The notes under the pieces: generated by a model
Told to the model about the DNA's origin: nothing
The model's input: only the letters and a program-made list of their open reading frames with translations
Database searches by the model: none
Program-made: the position numbers and the translations under genes
NCBI GenBank assembly: GCA_000739515.1
Contig: DF820455.1
Span: 426,158-482,242, forward strand
DNA length: 56,085 nucleotides
Source of the DNA: Candidatus Moduliflexus flocculans
Lineage (GTDB): Bacteria > Moduliflexota > Moduliflexia > Moduliflexales > Moduliflexaceae
Reading direction: 5' to 3'
Part shown: piece by piece, positions 20,929 through 29,584 of the stretch
Position numbering within the stretch: position 1 is the first letter of the stretch
Layout of the letters: every line of letters begins with the position of its first letter

Positions 20929-22269
20929 ATGATGAAAAAAATATTGCTGTTTTCCTGTGTGATAACTTTCCTGTTTCTCCCCTCTGCATTATCGGCAAAA
21001 CAGGTGTATAAAATCGAAATTTCCGGCACGATTGATCGCGGATTAGCCCCATATATCGAACGAGTCCTGCGCGAAGCCAGCAATGCCGACGCTATCGTCT
21101 TTGAAATGAATACGCTTGGCGGACTCGTGGATTCGGCGATCCAAATCCGCGACGCGCTTCTGAATTCTGATCGGCAAACAATTACATTCATCAATAAACG
21201 CGCAATTTCTGCTGGCGCCTTGATCGCGCTCTCCACAAATCACATTGTGATGAGTCCAGGCGCAAGCATCGGAGCAGCGACGCCGATTCAGGTGGACATT
21301 ATGAATAAAGGGAATCCGGTGAATGAAAAATATCTTTCGTATTTTCGCGCTGAAATGCGAGCGACTGCCGAAAAAACCGGACGGCGCGGCGATATTGCGG
21401 AAGCGATGGTCGATCCAGATGTTGAAATTCCCGGAATTAGCGAAAAAGGCAAATTGCTGACTCTCACGACTGATGATGCCCTTAAATATGGCATTGCGGA
21501 ACAGAAGGTGAATAATTTTGAGGAGGCTCTCGCCCTTTTCGACCTCAGTGGAGCGCAAGTTCTCACGATTGAGATGAATTGGGCGGAGCGAGTCGTGCGC
21601 GTGATCACTTCGCCAACTGTCAGTCTGCTGCTGATGATGTTTGGGTTTATCGGCGTATTTATCGAATTCAAAACTCCAGGGTTTGGCCTCCCTGGCACCG
21701 TTGGCGTGCTTTGTCTGAGTCTCTTTTTCTGGGGACATTTCCTCGTGCGTCTGGCTGGATGGGAAGAAATCATTTTGTTCACTGTCGGCGTGATTCTGCT
21801 GATGCTCGAATTGCTCGTGATCCCCGGATTTGGCGTCGTTGGCGTGCTTGGCATCGTTGCGATATTCACCAGCCTTGTGCTGTCACTTATCGGGCGCTTC
21901 GATCTCATGACATTCGGCGATCTTGTCAACATGGCGATTTCGAAGGTCATGGCGGCGTTGATTGGAAGCTTGATTGTCTCTATCGTGTTTTTTAAAATTT
22001 TCCCACGCACATCGGTTGGCAAGCAGGTCATTTTAACAACGACTCAGGAGCATGAAGACGGCTATGTCGCGCAGAAAGGCGAGCGCCAGGCGTTGATTGG
22101 CTTGCTTGGCATAAGCCTGACGCCGCTGCATCCCGCCGGAACAGTCGAAATTGATGAAAAACGTTATGATGTGGTCACAGAAGGAGAATTTATTGAAAAA
22201 GGACACCGAGTGGAGGTGATTGACGCCGAAGGAATGCGAATTGTGGTGCGAGAAGTCGAAAATGCATAA
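20929..22269 (+). CDS. nfeD: NfeD-family membrane protein with ClpP-class protease domain
   Basis: 446 residues (ATG-ATG start; AAGGA upstream). A signal sequence (MKKILLFSCVITFLFLPSALSA) leads into a ClpP/crotonase-like serine protease domain: NTLGGLVDSAIQIRDALL, NKRAISAGALIALS with the likely nucleophile serine in SAGA, and PGASIGAATPI. Four to five membrane segments occupy about 220-350. A C-terminal OB-fold NfeD domain follows (about 375-446; LLGISLTPLHPAGTVEIDEKRYDVVTEG). This is the long NfeD1b type that partners flotillin-like FloA, encoded 192 bases downstream. A small stem (GTCGAAAT/ATTTCGAC) at 22291-22309 sits between them. Confidence 0.93.
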   Translation: MMKKILLFSCVITFLFLPSALSAKQVYKIEISGTIDRGLAPYIERVLREASNADAIVFEMNTLGGLVDSAIQIRDALLNSDRQTITFINKRAISAGALIALSTNHIVMSPGASIGAATPIQVDIMNKGNPVNEKYLSYFRAEMRATAEKTGRRGDIAEAMVDPDVEIPGISEKGKLLTLTTDDALKYGIAEQKVNNFEEALALFDLSGAQVLTIEMNWAERVVRVITSPTVSLLLMMFGFIGVFIEFKTPGFGLPGTVGVLCLSLFFWGHFLVRLAGWEEIILFTVGVILLMLELLVIPGFGVVGVLGIVAIFTSLVLSLIGRFDLMTFGDLVNMAISKVMAALIGSLIVSIVFFKIFPRTSVGKQVILTTTQEHEDGYVAQKGERQALIGLLGISLTPLHPAGTVEIDEKRYDVVTEGEFIEKGHRVEVIDAEGMRIVVREVENA

Positions 22270-22461
22270 GCATAACAAAGAGGCATGTCTGTCGAAATGG
22301 GATTTCGACACACGCGCCGCATAAACAGGGCGGACGTGGGTGGACGATAACAATTTCGTCCTACATGACTGGAAAAAGATAACTGACGACCATACTCGTT
22401 GAAGAGACACAACCATCTTCGCGAATCTCGTGGTCAATAATTACAACAACGGAGGAACATT

Positions 22462-23478
22462 ATGCCAGTACAAGCCGGAGCTGTGATTTTTGTAGTACTG
22501 ATTTTTATCGGGTTGATTATTTTTCTGTCATTTGTGCCGTTAGGCCTCTGGTTTACCGCGCTCTTTTCCGGCGTACATATCGGCTTATTCAATCTCGTTG
22601 GCATGAGATTGCGCCGCGTGCCGCCACGCTTAATTGTTCGACAGATTATTACCGCCAGGAAAGCGGGGCTGAAAATTACCACCAACGACCTTGAAACCCA
22701 TTATCTGGCTGCCGGCGGCAATCGCGCCGCTGAAGACCATGTGACGCAGGTGGTAAACGCGATGATTTCCGCCGATAAAGCCGGAATTTCGCTGGATTTC
22801 AAAAACGCGACAGCGATTGATTTGGCCGGTCGCGACGTATTCGAGGCCGTGCAGATGAGCGTAAAGCCGAAAATCATTACAACGCCGAAAATCGCGGCAG
22901 TCGCAAAAGACGGCATCCAGTTGACAGCGATTGCGCGCGTCACCGTTCGCGCGAAAATCGAGCGATTGGTCGGCGGCGCGGGCGAGGATACGATTATTGC
23001 GCGTGTCGGCGAGGGCATTGTTACAACAATCGGCTCAGCAGAAAGCCATAAAAACGTGCTGGAAAATCCTGACTCGATTTCCAAAACCGTGCTTTCCAAA
23101 GGACTGGATAATGGCACCGCGTTCGAAATTCTTTCGATTGATATTGCTGATGTGGATGTGGGCGACAATATTGGCGCAAAATTGCAAGCCGCGCAAGCCG
23201 AAGCCGATAAAAAGATTGCGCAAGCCAAAGCCGAAAGCCGCCGCGCAATGGCGGTTGCCCAGGAACAGGAAATGAAAGCGCAGGCGCAGGCGATGCGGGC
23301 GAAGGTCATCGCCGCCGAAGCGGAAGTGCCGCAAGCTCTTGCCCATGCCTTGCGAGAAGGCAAGCTCGGCGTGATGGATTATTATCACATGAAAAATGTG
23401 CTGGCAGATACCGAGATGCGACAGGCGATTTCGGATTCTGGCAAAGCTGATGTTCAGCAGCGCGAGCAGTTGCGATAA
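22462..23478 (+). CDS. floA: Flotillin-like protein FloA
   Basis: 338 residues, the normal length. An N-terminal hydrophobic hairpin ([20 protein letters not shown]...) embeds in the inner leaflet. An SPFH/PHB domain follows, then an [23 protein letters not shown] coiled region and the conserved end [15 protein letters not shown]. FloA scaffolds detergent-resistant membrane patches and, in Bacillus, acts with the NfeD protein encoded next to it (yqeZ-yqfA); the gene order here matches. GGAGGAACATT precedes the ATG. Confidence 0.96.
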   Translation: MPVQAGAVIFVVLIFIGLIIFLSFVPLGLWFTALFSGVHIGLFNLVGMRLRRVPPRLIVRQIITARKAGLKITTNDLETHYLAAGGNRAAEDHVTQVVNAMISADKAGISLDFKNATAIDLAGRDVFEAVQMSVKPKIITTPKIAAVAKDGIQLTAIARVTVRAKIERLVGGAGEDTIIARVGEGIVTTIGSAESHKNVLENPDSISKTVLSKGLDNGTAFEILSIDIADVDVGDNIGAKLQAAQAEADKKIAQAKAESRRAMAVAQEQEMKAQAQAMRAKVIAAEAEVPQALAHALREGKLGVMDYYHMKNVLADTEMRQAISDSGKADVQQREQLR

Positions 23479-23551
23479 GCAATCAGCGCGGAACACTGGA
23501 ACATGGTTGGGGTTCGCTTGCGCCAGCAATTGAACTCCAACCTGATGTGAA

Positions 23552-24013
23552 ATGGATAAATTCGCGATTATTATTGTCTTGTACGTGATTGCTACGATCT
23601 TCCGGTTGCTTTCCTCTGCCGCGAAAAATCAACCTCCTGGAAAAAAAACGACGCAAATTCGACTGAAACCAGAAGATTTGCAACGTATTGCGAAACGGCG
23701 GCAGCAAACGCCGAAATCTCTTCAACTCTCTACAACGGCAACAACTCCGCCGCCGCTTCCTGAACTGGCAGAACCATTTTTTGCTCCGCCGCCAGACGAA
23801 GAAACGATCTCTGTTGCTGAAGAACTCCCTGAAGCGTTGGAGGTTCGTGAAGACGAAGGTGTTGCCGCTCTTGTGGATTATTCGAGCGCTGAGCGGGCGT
23901 CTTTTCTCAACGCCCCTCTCAATAAACAAGTGTTTCAGGGGATGATTTGGGCGGAAATTCTGCGTCCGCCGGTGAGTATGCGACAGCAAAGATCGTTCAT
24001 TTCAGGCGATTGA
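23552..24013 (+). CDS. Small membrane-anchored protein downstream of floA
   Basis: 153 residues: one N-terminal membrane segment (FAIIIVLYVIATIFRLL), then a basic stretch, a proline-rich acidic middle, and a conserved-looking C-terminus LNKQVFQGMIWAEILRPPVSMR. Similar short endings (hydrophobic, then SEILGPPR-like) occur in small uncharacterised proteins of other phyla; that comparison is from memory. It starts 73 bases after floA on the same strand and is probably the third gene of the nfeD-floA unit. Function unknown. Confidence 0.75.
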   Translation: MDKFAIIIVLYVIATIFRLLSSAAKNQPPGKKTTQIRLKPEDLQRIAKRRQQTPKSLQLSTTATTPPPLPELAEPFFAPPPDEETISVAEELPEALEVREDEGVAALVDYSSAERASFLNAPLNKQVFQGMIWAEILRPPVSMRQQRSFISGD

Positions 24014-24041
24014 TACATGAAAGGTCGCTATTAACGTTATG

Positions 24042-24084
24042 GGCAGAGCTGTCAGACACCTTCAAGGTATCTGACAGCTCTGCC
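24042..24084. repeat. Palindrome of the CTGTCAGACAC family
   Basis: 21-base arms (GGCAGAGCTGTCAGACACCTT and its complement, one mismatch) around a single base. Related copies are at 38341-38369 and 39890-39930. Confidence 0.85.
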
Positions 24085-24161
24085 ATGACCACAGGCATTA
24101 CAAGAAAAAGGATATTGCCGCGCATTTGAGATAACTGAATGTAAATGAGGAAGGAGTTGAG

Positions 24162-24989
24162 ATGAGTAAGACACTATCTGACGTATGTGAAATGATTGCA
24201 TTGCCCGAGGAGATGACGGAGAAGGTCTTGACCTTTGCAAAAGAATATGATCGCGCAATAACAGCGCCGTTTTTGGCGACGCTCTCTCAGCCGGAGACCT
24301 GGAAACACAGCATTGAGCAAATTACAACACGATTAGGAGAGGATCCAGACGGCTGCAAAATGCTGACCGTTATGCTATTATGCGCAGTAGATGCCTATGA
24401 AGAATATCAGAAAAGAGGGATGAGCGAGAAGATTTTTGTAGATACAATGAAATTTTGCGCCAGATTTACGCAGGAACATTACCAGGTGCATGGATGCTAT
24501 GCATTTACTTGGGGTTGGTGGTTTCCGAGACAGATTTCTCTTCATGAATTCAGAATCGGCGCGTTGGAATATGAAATGATTGTGAAGGAGGGGGAGAAAC
24601 TGATCAATATTCATATTCCGGCTGACGCAGACATGACGCGGGAGGTGCTGAGAAAATCCTATCTGGAGGCGCGGGAATTTTTTAAAAAATTCTTCCCAGA
24701 CTATGGGCAGGCAGAGATGGTGTGCGATTCCTGGCTGCTTGCGCCGTTTTTGCGGGAACTGCTTCCGGAAAGCTCCCGCATCCTCGGTTTTCAGAACGCG
24801 TTTGATGTGATTCGGGTGGATGAAACCAGTAACGGCTGTATCAGATGGGTGTATGGCAGAACCGATCTCCCGTATCCAGAGCTTGCAGAGAAAACGTCAT
24901 TACAAAAAAAGATCAAGGCATGTCTCCTGGAGGGCAGAAGCATCGGCGAGGCCTATGGAAAATTGCAGAAAGACCCATGGAAAGAATAA
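24162..24989 (+). CDS. Acyltransferase-domain protein (GNAT_C / DUF5596-like)
   Basis: 275 residues, preceded by GGAAGGAG. The sequence resembles a family of acyltransferase-domain proteins common in Clostridia, with an N-terminal helical NAT_N-like part and a GNAT_C-like C-terminal part. Marks are GCYAFTWGWWFPRQISLHEFRIGALEYEM near 110-140, HIPADADMT, then VCDSWLLAPFLRELLPESSRILGFQ near 185-210. Substrate unknown. It stands alone, with a palindromic repeat upstream. The resemblance to Firmicutes families suggests acquisition by transfer, which is inference. Confidence 0.7.
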   Translation: MSKTLSDVCEMIALPEEMTEKVLTFAKEYDRAITAPFLATLSQPETWKHSIEQITTRLGEDPDGCKMLTVMLLCAVDAYEEYQKRGMSEKIFVDTMKFCARFTQEHYQVHGCYAFTWGWWFPRQISLHEFRIGALEYEMIVKEGEKLINIHIPADADMTREVLRKSYLEAREFFKKFFPDYGQAEMVCDSWLLAPFLRELLPESSRILGFQNAFDVIRVDETSNGCIRWVYGRTDLPYPELAEKTSLQKKIKACLLEGRSIGEAYGKLQKDPWKE

Positions 24990-25118
24990 CGGAGCAAAGA
25001 GCAGGAAACGTTGTGAGTGAGGCAAATCCGTTGATCATACAGCCATCCTCAATGAGTTGTGGCAGTGTTCCCTTCGACACGTTCAGCGTACACCGTTTCC
25101 GAACACAAATAAGCAGCG

Positions 25119-25481
25119 ATGAATGATAAATTCCCCTCCAATCAGATACATGAACATGTGGGGTTTTCTTTGACGGAAAAACGCATCCTGGTCGGATATT
25201 GCCGGCATTCTTTTCTCGATAGGTGGTCATGGTATTTCGTGTATCTCTTCCCAATGCTTCTCTTCGCCGGATATGGCCTACTGAAGCATGATATTCTTGC
25301 GCTTGCTGTCGCCTTTGGTGCCTTGTTCATCTTTGTCATCTGGGTGTTGTATAGCGGCATAAAGGGAGTGGAACACCTTCGGAATATTTTAGCGAAATAC
25401 GATGCCTATATTGCTCGCCTCGAAACGGAACGGGCAGACCCTTTCGTTGGGCAGGAGACACCACGCGAGGGGACGGAGTAA
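25119..25481 (+). CDS. Small membrane protein, two predicted membrane segments
   Basis: 120 residues. Two hydrophobic stretches (WYFVYLFPMLLFAGYGLL and ILALAVAFGALFIFVIWVLY) follow a polar N-terminus, and the C-terminal tail is charged. I do not recognise a family. It has no obvious ribosome-binding site and ends 18 bases before the convergent dehydrogenase gene. Confidence 0.5.
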   Translation: MNDKFPSNQIHEHVGFSLTEKRILVGYCRHSFLDRWSWYFVYLFPMLLFAGYGLLKHDILALAVAFGALFIFVIWVLYSGIKGVEHLRNILAKYDAYIARLETERADPFVGQETPREGTE

Positions 25482-25499
25482 GTGAGTTTTTCGCGATAT

Positions 25500-26507
25500 T
25501 CAATCCGGCTGCAATTGGACTTTCATCGAATTGCCGGATCGCATTGTGGCGAGGGCTTCTTCGAATTCTTCCAGCGCGAATGTATGCGACAGGAGCGACG
25601 TAACATTGACGACCTGATTTTGCAAGAATCGAATCGCAGGCGCGAACGTGTTGCAGAGCGCGAACGCCCCGTAAATTTTTAAATCGCGTCGGAAAATTTC
25701 ATAGGGGCTGATGCGGATGGTGTCGTTTTTCGGGCAAACGCCGTAGTAGAGCAAAATGCCACGATTCCTGGCATAGATGGTCATTTGTTCGACAACTTTA
25801 GGAATGCCGGTTGCGTCCACGACGACATCGAATCCGGTTTGCGACAGGCTTTTTAGCATGTCGCGTTCCGTGCCATCCACAGCCACAACATGATGCGCCC
25901 CCAGCGTATTGGCTAACGCGCGACGATTTTCTCGACCTTCCACGATCACAACTCTGGCAGCGCCAGCATGTTTCAGCATCTGCATCAACATTAATCCAAT
26001 CGGGCCTGCGCCGAAAATCAACACGTCAGCGCCAATCGGAATCGGCGTCTGCTGCAAGCCATACACCACGCAGGCCAGCGGTTCGATTAACGCGGCATCT
26101 TGAAAACTCAGATCGCCGATATGAAAGGCCTTATGTTCCGGCACAGCGATATATTCAGCAAATGCGCCGTTTCTCGTCACTCCGACAGCTTCGAGTTGTT
26201 CGCATTGATTTTGCTGGTTGATCTGGCAAAAGTAACATTTGCCGCAGCCGATGTTTGGATCTGCCGTTACACGGTCTCCCGGCATAAAGGCGCGAACGTT
26301 TTTCCCGACCTGCTCCACCACGCCAGAGAATTCATGCCCCGGAATCAGCGGGAATTCGGAAAAATATTCCCCTTCGTAAATATGCACGTCCGTTCCGCAG
26401 ATGCCCGCCGCTTTGACCCGAATCAGCAGGTCATCCGTCCCGATCTCCGGCACAGGCACATCTTTGATAACAGGCGTTCGCGCGTTTTCGAGAACAAGCG
26501 CTTTCAT
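25500..26507 (-). CDS. Zinc-dependent alcohol/polyol dehydrogenase (MDR family)
   Basis: 335 residues from the ATG at 26507 (MKALVLENARTPV), with GGAA just upstream. It has the catalytic zinc set in AGICGTDVHIYEG and PGHEFSG, the four-cysteine structural zinc loop GCGKCYFCQINQQNQC, and the nucleotide-binding FGAGPIGLM. Members oxidise sorbitol, xylitol, threonine or related alcohols; the exact substrate is not readable. It is the last gene of the polyol-type locus (binding protein, two permeases, SDR, this gene), so a sugar alcohol or derivative is the likely substrate. Confidence 0.9.
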   Translation of the reverse strand: MKALVLENARTPVIKDVPVPEIGTDDLLIRVKAAGICGTDVHIYEGEYFSEFPLIPGHEFSGVVEQVGKNVRAFMPGDRVTADPNIGCGKCYFCQINQQNQCEQLEAVGVTRNGAFAEYIAVPEHKAFHIGDLSFQDAALIEPLACVVYGLQQTPIPIGADVLIFGAGPIGLMLMQMLKHAGAARVVIVEGRENRRALANTLGAHHVVAVDGTERDMLKSLSQTGFDVVVDATGIPKVVEQMTIYARNRGILLYYGVCPKNDTIRISPYEIFRRDLKIYGAFALCNTFAPAIRFLQNQVVNVTSLLSHTFALEEFEEALATMRSGNSMKVQLQPD

Positions 26508-26525
26508 ACATTTTCCAAATCGCTT

Positions 26526-26557
26526 AAACCTCACAGGTTTGGAAACCTGTGAGGTTT
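26526..26557. repeat. Palindrome of the CCTCACAGG family
   Basis: AAACCTCACAGGTTT, two bases, then its exact complement. It lies between the two dehydrogenase genes of the polyol locus. Confidence 0.85.
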
Positions 26558-26565
26558 CTGTTCAA

Positions 26566-27330
26566 TTACCAACAGGTAAAGCCACCATCAACCACAAAAT
26601 CAGAGCCAGTTGTATAGCTGGAAACATCGCTGGCAAGATACAACACAATCCCTTGCAATTCGTCCGGCTTGCCCATCCGCCCCATCGGCGTCCGTTTTTC
26701 CCACAGAGGAATCCATTGCGTGGCTTTCAGCGTCATCTCCGTGCCGATATAACCGGGGCTGAGGCTGTTGACTCTCACATGATGCGGCGCCCATTCGGCG
26801 GCTAACGATTTCGTCAGCATAATGACCGCCGCTTTCGACGCATTATACGCGCATTGCGGCTGAGGCTCATTGACGATATGCCCGGACATCGAAGCCGTGT
26901 TGATAATCGAACCGCGCTGCTGTTTGATCATGGCTTTGCCTGCGGCCTGCGCCACGAGAAAGACGCCGTTCAGGTTAATGTCAATCACTTTGCGCCACTG
27001 CTCGTAGGTCATCTCTTCGGCATTGACGTTGATGCAAATGCCGGCATTATTGAAGACGATATCCACGCTGCCGAAAGCGTTCAGAATGGTCGTCATCATG
27101 GCATTGACATCGTCCGGTTTGGTTACATCAGTTTTGACGGCAAGTGTGTTGACGCTGAATTGCGCCAATTCTTTCGCGGTCTGCTGTGCGACATCAAGAT
27201 CAAGGTCAACGATTGCCACGTCTGCGCCCGCCTGCGCAAAAGCCATTGCAATGCTTTTGCCGATTCCTCTTGCGCCGCCGGTAATAAATGCTTTTTTTCC
27301 AGTTAATTTGAATTGGTCTAAAATGTTCAT
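26566..27330 (-). CDS. Short-chain dehydrogenase/reductase, polyol type
   Basis: 254 residues from the second of two adjacent ATGs; AGGAG then has better spacing. Classical SDR features: TGGARGIG cofactor loop, NNAG, catalytic serine in NTASMSG, YNASK (Tyr/Lys pair), and the PGYIGTEM segment. It most resembles sorbitol/arabinitol/gluconate-type SDRs that interconvert polyols and ketoses with NAD(P). It is placed between the permease genes and the zinc dehydrogenase on the same strand, and probably handles the imported substrate. Confidence 0.88.
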   Translation of the reverse strand: MNILDQFKLTGKKAFITGGARGIGKSIAMAFAQAGADVAIVDLDLDVAQQTAKELAQFSVNTLAVKTDVTKPDDVNAMMTTILNAFGSVDIVFNNAGICINVNAEEMTYEQWRKVIDINLNGVFLVAQAAGKAMIKQQRGSIINTASMSGHIVNEPQPQCAYNASKAAVIMLTKSLAAEWAPHHVRVNSLSPGYIGTEMTLKATQWIPLWEKRTPMGRMGKPDELQGIVLYLASDVSSYTTGSDFVVDGGFTCW

Positions 27331-27333
27331 CAT

Positions 27334-27710
27334 ATTCTCCTTTCACGTGATCTTCCAGAAGCCGAATCCTCTGTTTGTCATGCGTTTGCCATTTCAGAGT
27401 GGTCTTTTACAGCAGTATTCGGAACGATTGAACGAGCCAGAGGAGGCGAAATCTTGATTTCGCGGTCAAATCAAGATTTGACACTCCTCTCAGATGTTCA
27501 ATGCTGCTGAATAATGCTATACCACGCCGTCATCTGGCATCATGTACGATGGTGACTTCTCTGTTAGCAACAGGAATGCCGCATAAAAGCAGGCTACATT
27601 CCTCAGCTTTTCTTATGCGGCATTCCTGTCTTTCGCCTGAATTACGCCCATCTTCACTGGTGTTCGTTTTCTGTGAGTTGTGGATAGGCGGTTATTGTCT
27701 GTTAAAAACC
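27334..27710. repeat. Intergenic inverted repeats between permease and SDR genes
   Basis: This 377-base gap holds two structures. The first is 27441-27488: AGGAGGCGAAATCTTGATTT against AAATCAAGATTTGACACTCCT, ending in GAATAATGCTATA at 27509-27521, which is the inverse of the TATAGCATTATTC edge seen at 20746. The second is 27570-27629: ACAGGAATGCCGCATAA against TTATGCGGCATTCCTGT with a loop near 20 bases. No gene is visible. Confidence 0.75.
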
Positions 27711-28580
27711 TCATCCTTTGACTGCGCCTGCGGTAAGCCCTTTGACCAACGATTTCTGGCTGATCCACCCTAAAATCACCGCCGGAAGAATCGCAATCGT
27801 CGAGGCGGCAGAGAGTTGGGCGACAAACATGCCTTGTTGTTCTCTGAAACGCGCCATATAGACAGGTAATGTCGCCGCGCGATTTCCTGTCAGGTTAAAT
27901 GCGATAAAAAATTCGTTCCAGATAAAGACCGCCACAAGCATTCCAGCGGCAATCAGCCCGGTTCGCACTAATGGCAGGGTAATCAGCGTCAACTGTTGCA
28001 GGCGCGTACAGCCGTCAATATCGGCAGCTTCGATGATTTCGACTGGAATGTCGGAAAAGAATGAATGCAGCATCCAGACCACAATCGGCACATGAAATCC
28101 GACATATACAATGAGCAACCCAATTGGTTTGTCAATCAGATTGAATGTCTGAAACCACGTATATAATGGCACAATCACCGCTACCGGGGGGAGCAGGATG
28201 GTGGTAAGAAACCAGAGATAAATTTTGCCGTTCGTCTCTTTCTTTTTGAATTTGCCAAAGATCAGAACAAACGCCGCAGGAGTCCCTAAAATCAGGCAAA
28301 TCACCGTTCCGGCAACGACCTGGAATATGGAATTTTGCAAAAATCCATACATATTTTTATCGCTTAATACTTTTTGAAATGTCTCCAGGGTTGGGCTAAA
28401 GAACAGGGAGGGGCTGACTGCTTGAAATTCGGTTTTAAATGCCGATAAAAACATGTACAACACCGGGAAAAAGTAGAGAATCGCGACCGCAAAAATTATA
28501 ATGGTTAAGGTGACTTTTTTGATAAATTTTTTTCGTTCGATAGAACGTTGAATTTCTTGAAATGTCCGCGTATCACTCAT
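27711..28580 (-). CDS. ABC transporter permease, MalG/SmoG type
   Basis: 289 residues with about six membrane segments. The cytoplasmic EAA loop is clear: EIIEAADIDGCTRLQQLTLITLPLVRTGL. It belongs to the carbohydrate-uptake-1 permease family and pairs with the MalF-type permease encoded 14 bases upstream. The locus fits uptake of a sugar or polyol across the inner membrane. Confidence 0.93.
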   Translation of the reverse strand: MSDTRTFQEIQRSIERKKFIKKVTLTIIIFAVAILYFFPVLYMFLSAFKTEFQAVSPSLFFSPTLETFQKVLSDKNMYGFLQNSIFQVVAGTVICLILGTPAAFVLIFGKFKKKETNGKIYLWFLTTILLPPVAVIVPLYTWFQTFNLIDKPIGLLIVYVGFHVPIVVWMLHSFFSDIPVEIIEAADIDGCTRLQQLTLITLPLVRTGLIAAGMLVAVFIWNEFFIAFNLTGNRAATLPVYMARFREQQGMFVAQLSAASTIAILPAVILGWISQKSLVKGLTAGAVKG

Positions 28581-28594
28581 GGCATCCTCCCGTG

Positions 28595-29482
28595 TTATTC
28601 ATACATGGCTTCATGTTTCCGGACGGAACGGTAGAGCAGATTGACCGCGATGAGGGTCAACACAACCGTTATGGTGGCTAATGCTCCGGCTCTCCCGACA
28701 TTCGAGGCATTAAACACCTGCATATACACGGCGTAGGGGAGCGTGTAGGAGCGCGTGCCGGGGCCGCCTGCGGTGGTCACTAAGATGAGGCCGAATTCTT
28801 TGACTAAAAAGATTAACCCTAACATCATCGCCACGCTGACATGTTTCATGATCATCGGCAATTTAATAGAAAATGTGGCTCGCCACCAATTGGCGCCGTC
28901 AACTTTCATGCTATCAATCACATCGCCGGGAATACTTTGCAAACCAGCCAAAATGACTAACACAAAAAATGGCATCCATTGCCAGGAAAACAGAAAAACA
29001 ATCACTGGAATCGGATAATAACTGAGCATATCTACCGGCGTAAAACCGAGCGCCTTCATAATGACGCCATACCAGCCGAAGGTCGTATTCAGAATCGTGG
29101 TTTTCCAGATGACGCCGGTCGCGGTGGACATCACGAAAAATGGCCCTAAAATCAATGTTCGCGCTAAATTCACGCCCGGAATGACATTATCAAGCAGTAG
29201 CGAAAGCAAAAACCCCCCGGCGGTGCATACCGCTAAGGCGCTGACGGTAATGAGAACCGTTTGCCAAACAATCATATAAAACTCAGGAATTTTGGGGAAA
29301 TCAGGAATTTTCAGGAAGTACGCAAAATTATCAAACCCTCTGAATTTGACCGGCAGATCGGGGCGGGCAAGATTCCACCGGAGCGTCGAATAGATTAACG
29401 TTAAAATAAATGGAATCTGGGTGACGACTGCCACCACAATAATTCCCGGAAGGACGAATAGCCAGTCGCTTTTTTTTCTCAT
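28595..29482 (-). CDS. ABC transporter permease, MalF/SmoF type
   Basis: 295 residues, about six membrane segments, with EAA loop DVIDSMKVDGANWWRATFSIKLPMI. The N-terminus (MRKKSDWLFVLPGIIVVAVV) is typical of the MalF/UgpA-like half. It sits between the binding-protein gene (103-base gap) and the second permease gene. No gene for the ATP-binding subunit is present in the locus. Confidence 0.93.
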   Translation of the reverse strand: MRKKSDWLFVLPGIIVVAVVTQIPFILTLIYSTLRWNLARPDLPVKFRGFDNFAYFLKIPDFPKIPEFYMIVWQTVLITVSALAVCTAGGFLLSLLLDNVIPGVNLARTLILGPFFVMSTATGVIWKTTILNTTFGWYGVIMKALGFTPVDMLSYYPIPVIVFLFSWQWMPFFVLVILAGLQSIPGDVIDSMKVDGANWWRATFSIKLPMIMKHVSVAMMLGLIFLVKEFGLILVTTAGGPGTRSYTLPYAVYMQVFNASNVGRAGALATITVVLTLIAVNLLYRSVRKHEAMYE

Positions 29483-29584
29483 CGAAATTCACTCCTCTTG
29501 ATTTTCGATATGTCCGTATTTTCGACCTCACCCCCGCCCCTCTCCGAGAAGAGGGACGAAGGAGTGGGGTGCATTGCCGCGTAG

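Noticed and set aside
21043..22031. Two long open frames (231 and 247 codons) antisense to nfeD
   Set aside because: They mirror the nfeD coding sequence, have no ribosome-binding site and read as low-complexity serine/arginine/proline-rich protein.
22701..23363. 220-codon frame antisense to floA
   Set aside because: Alanine/serine-rich shadow of the coiled-coil region of floA; no family resemblance.
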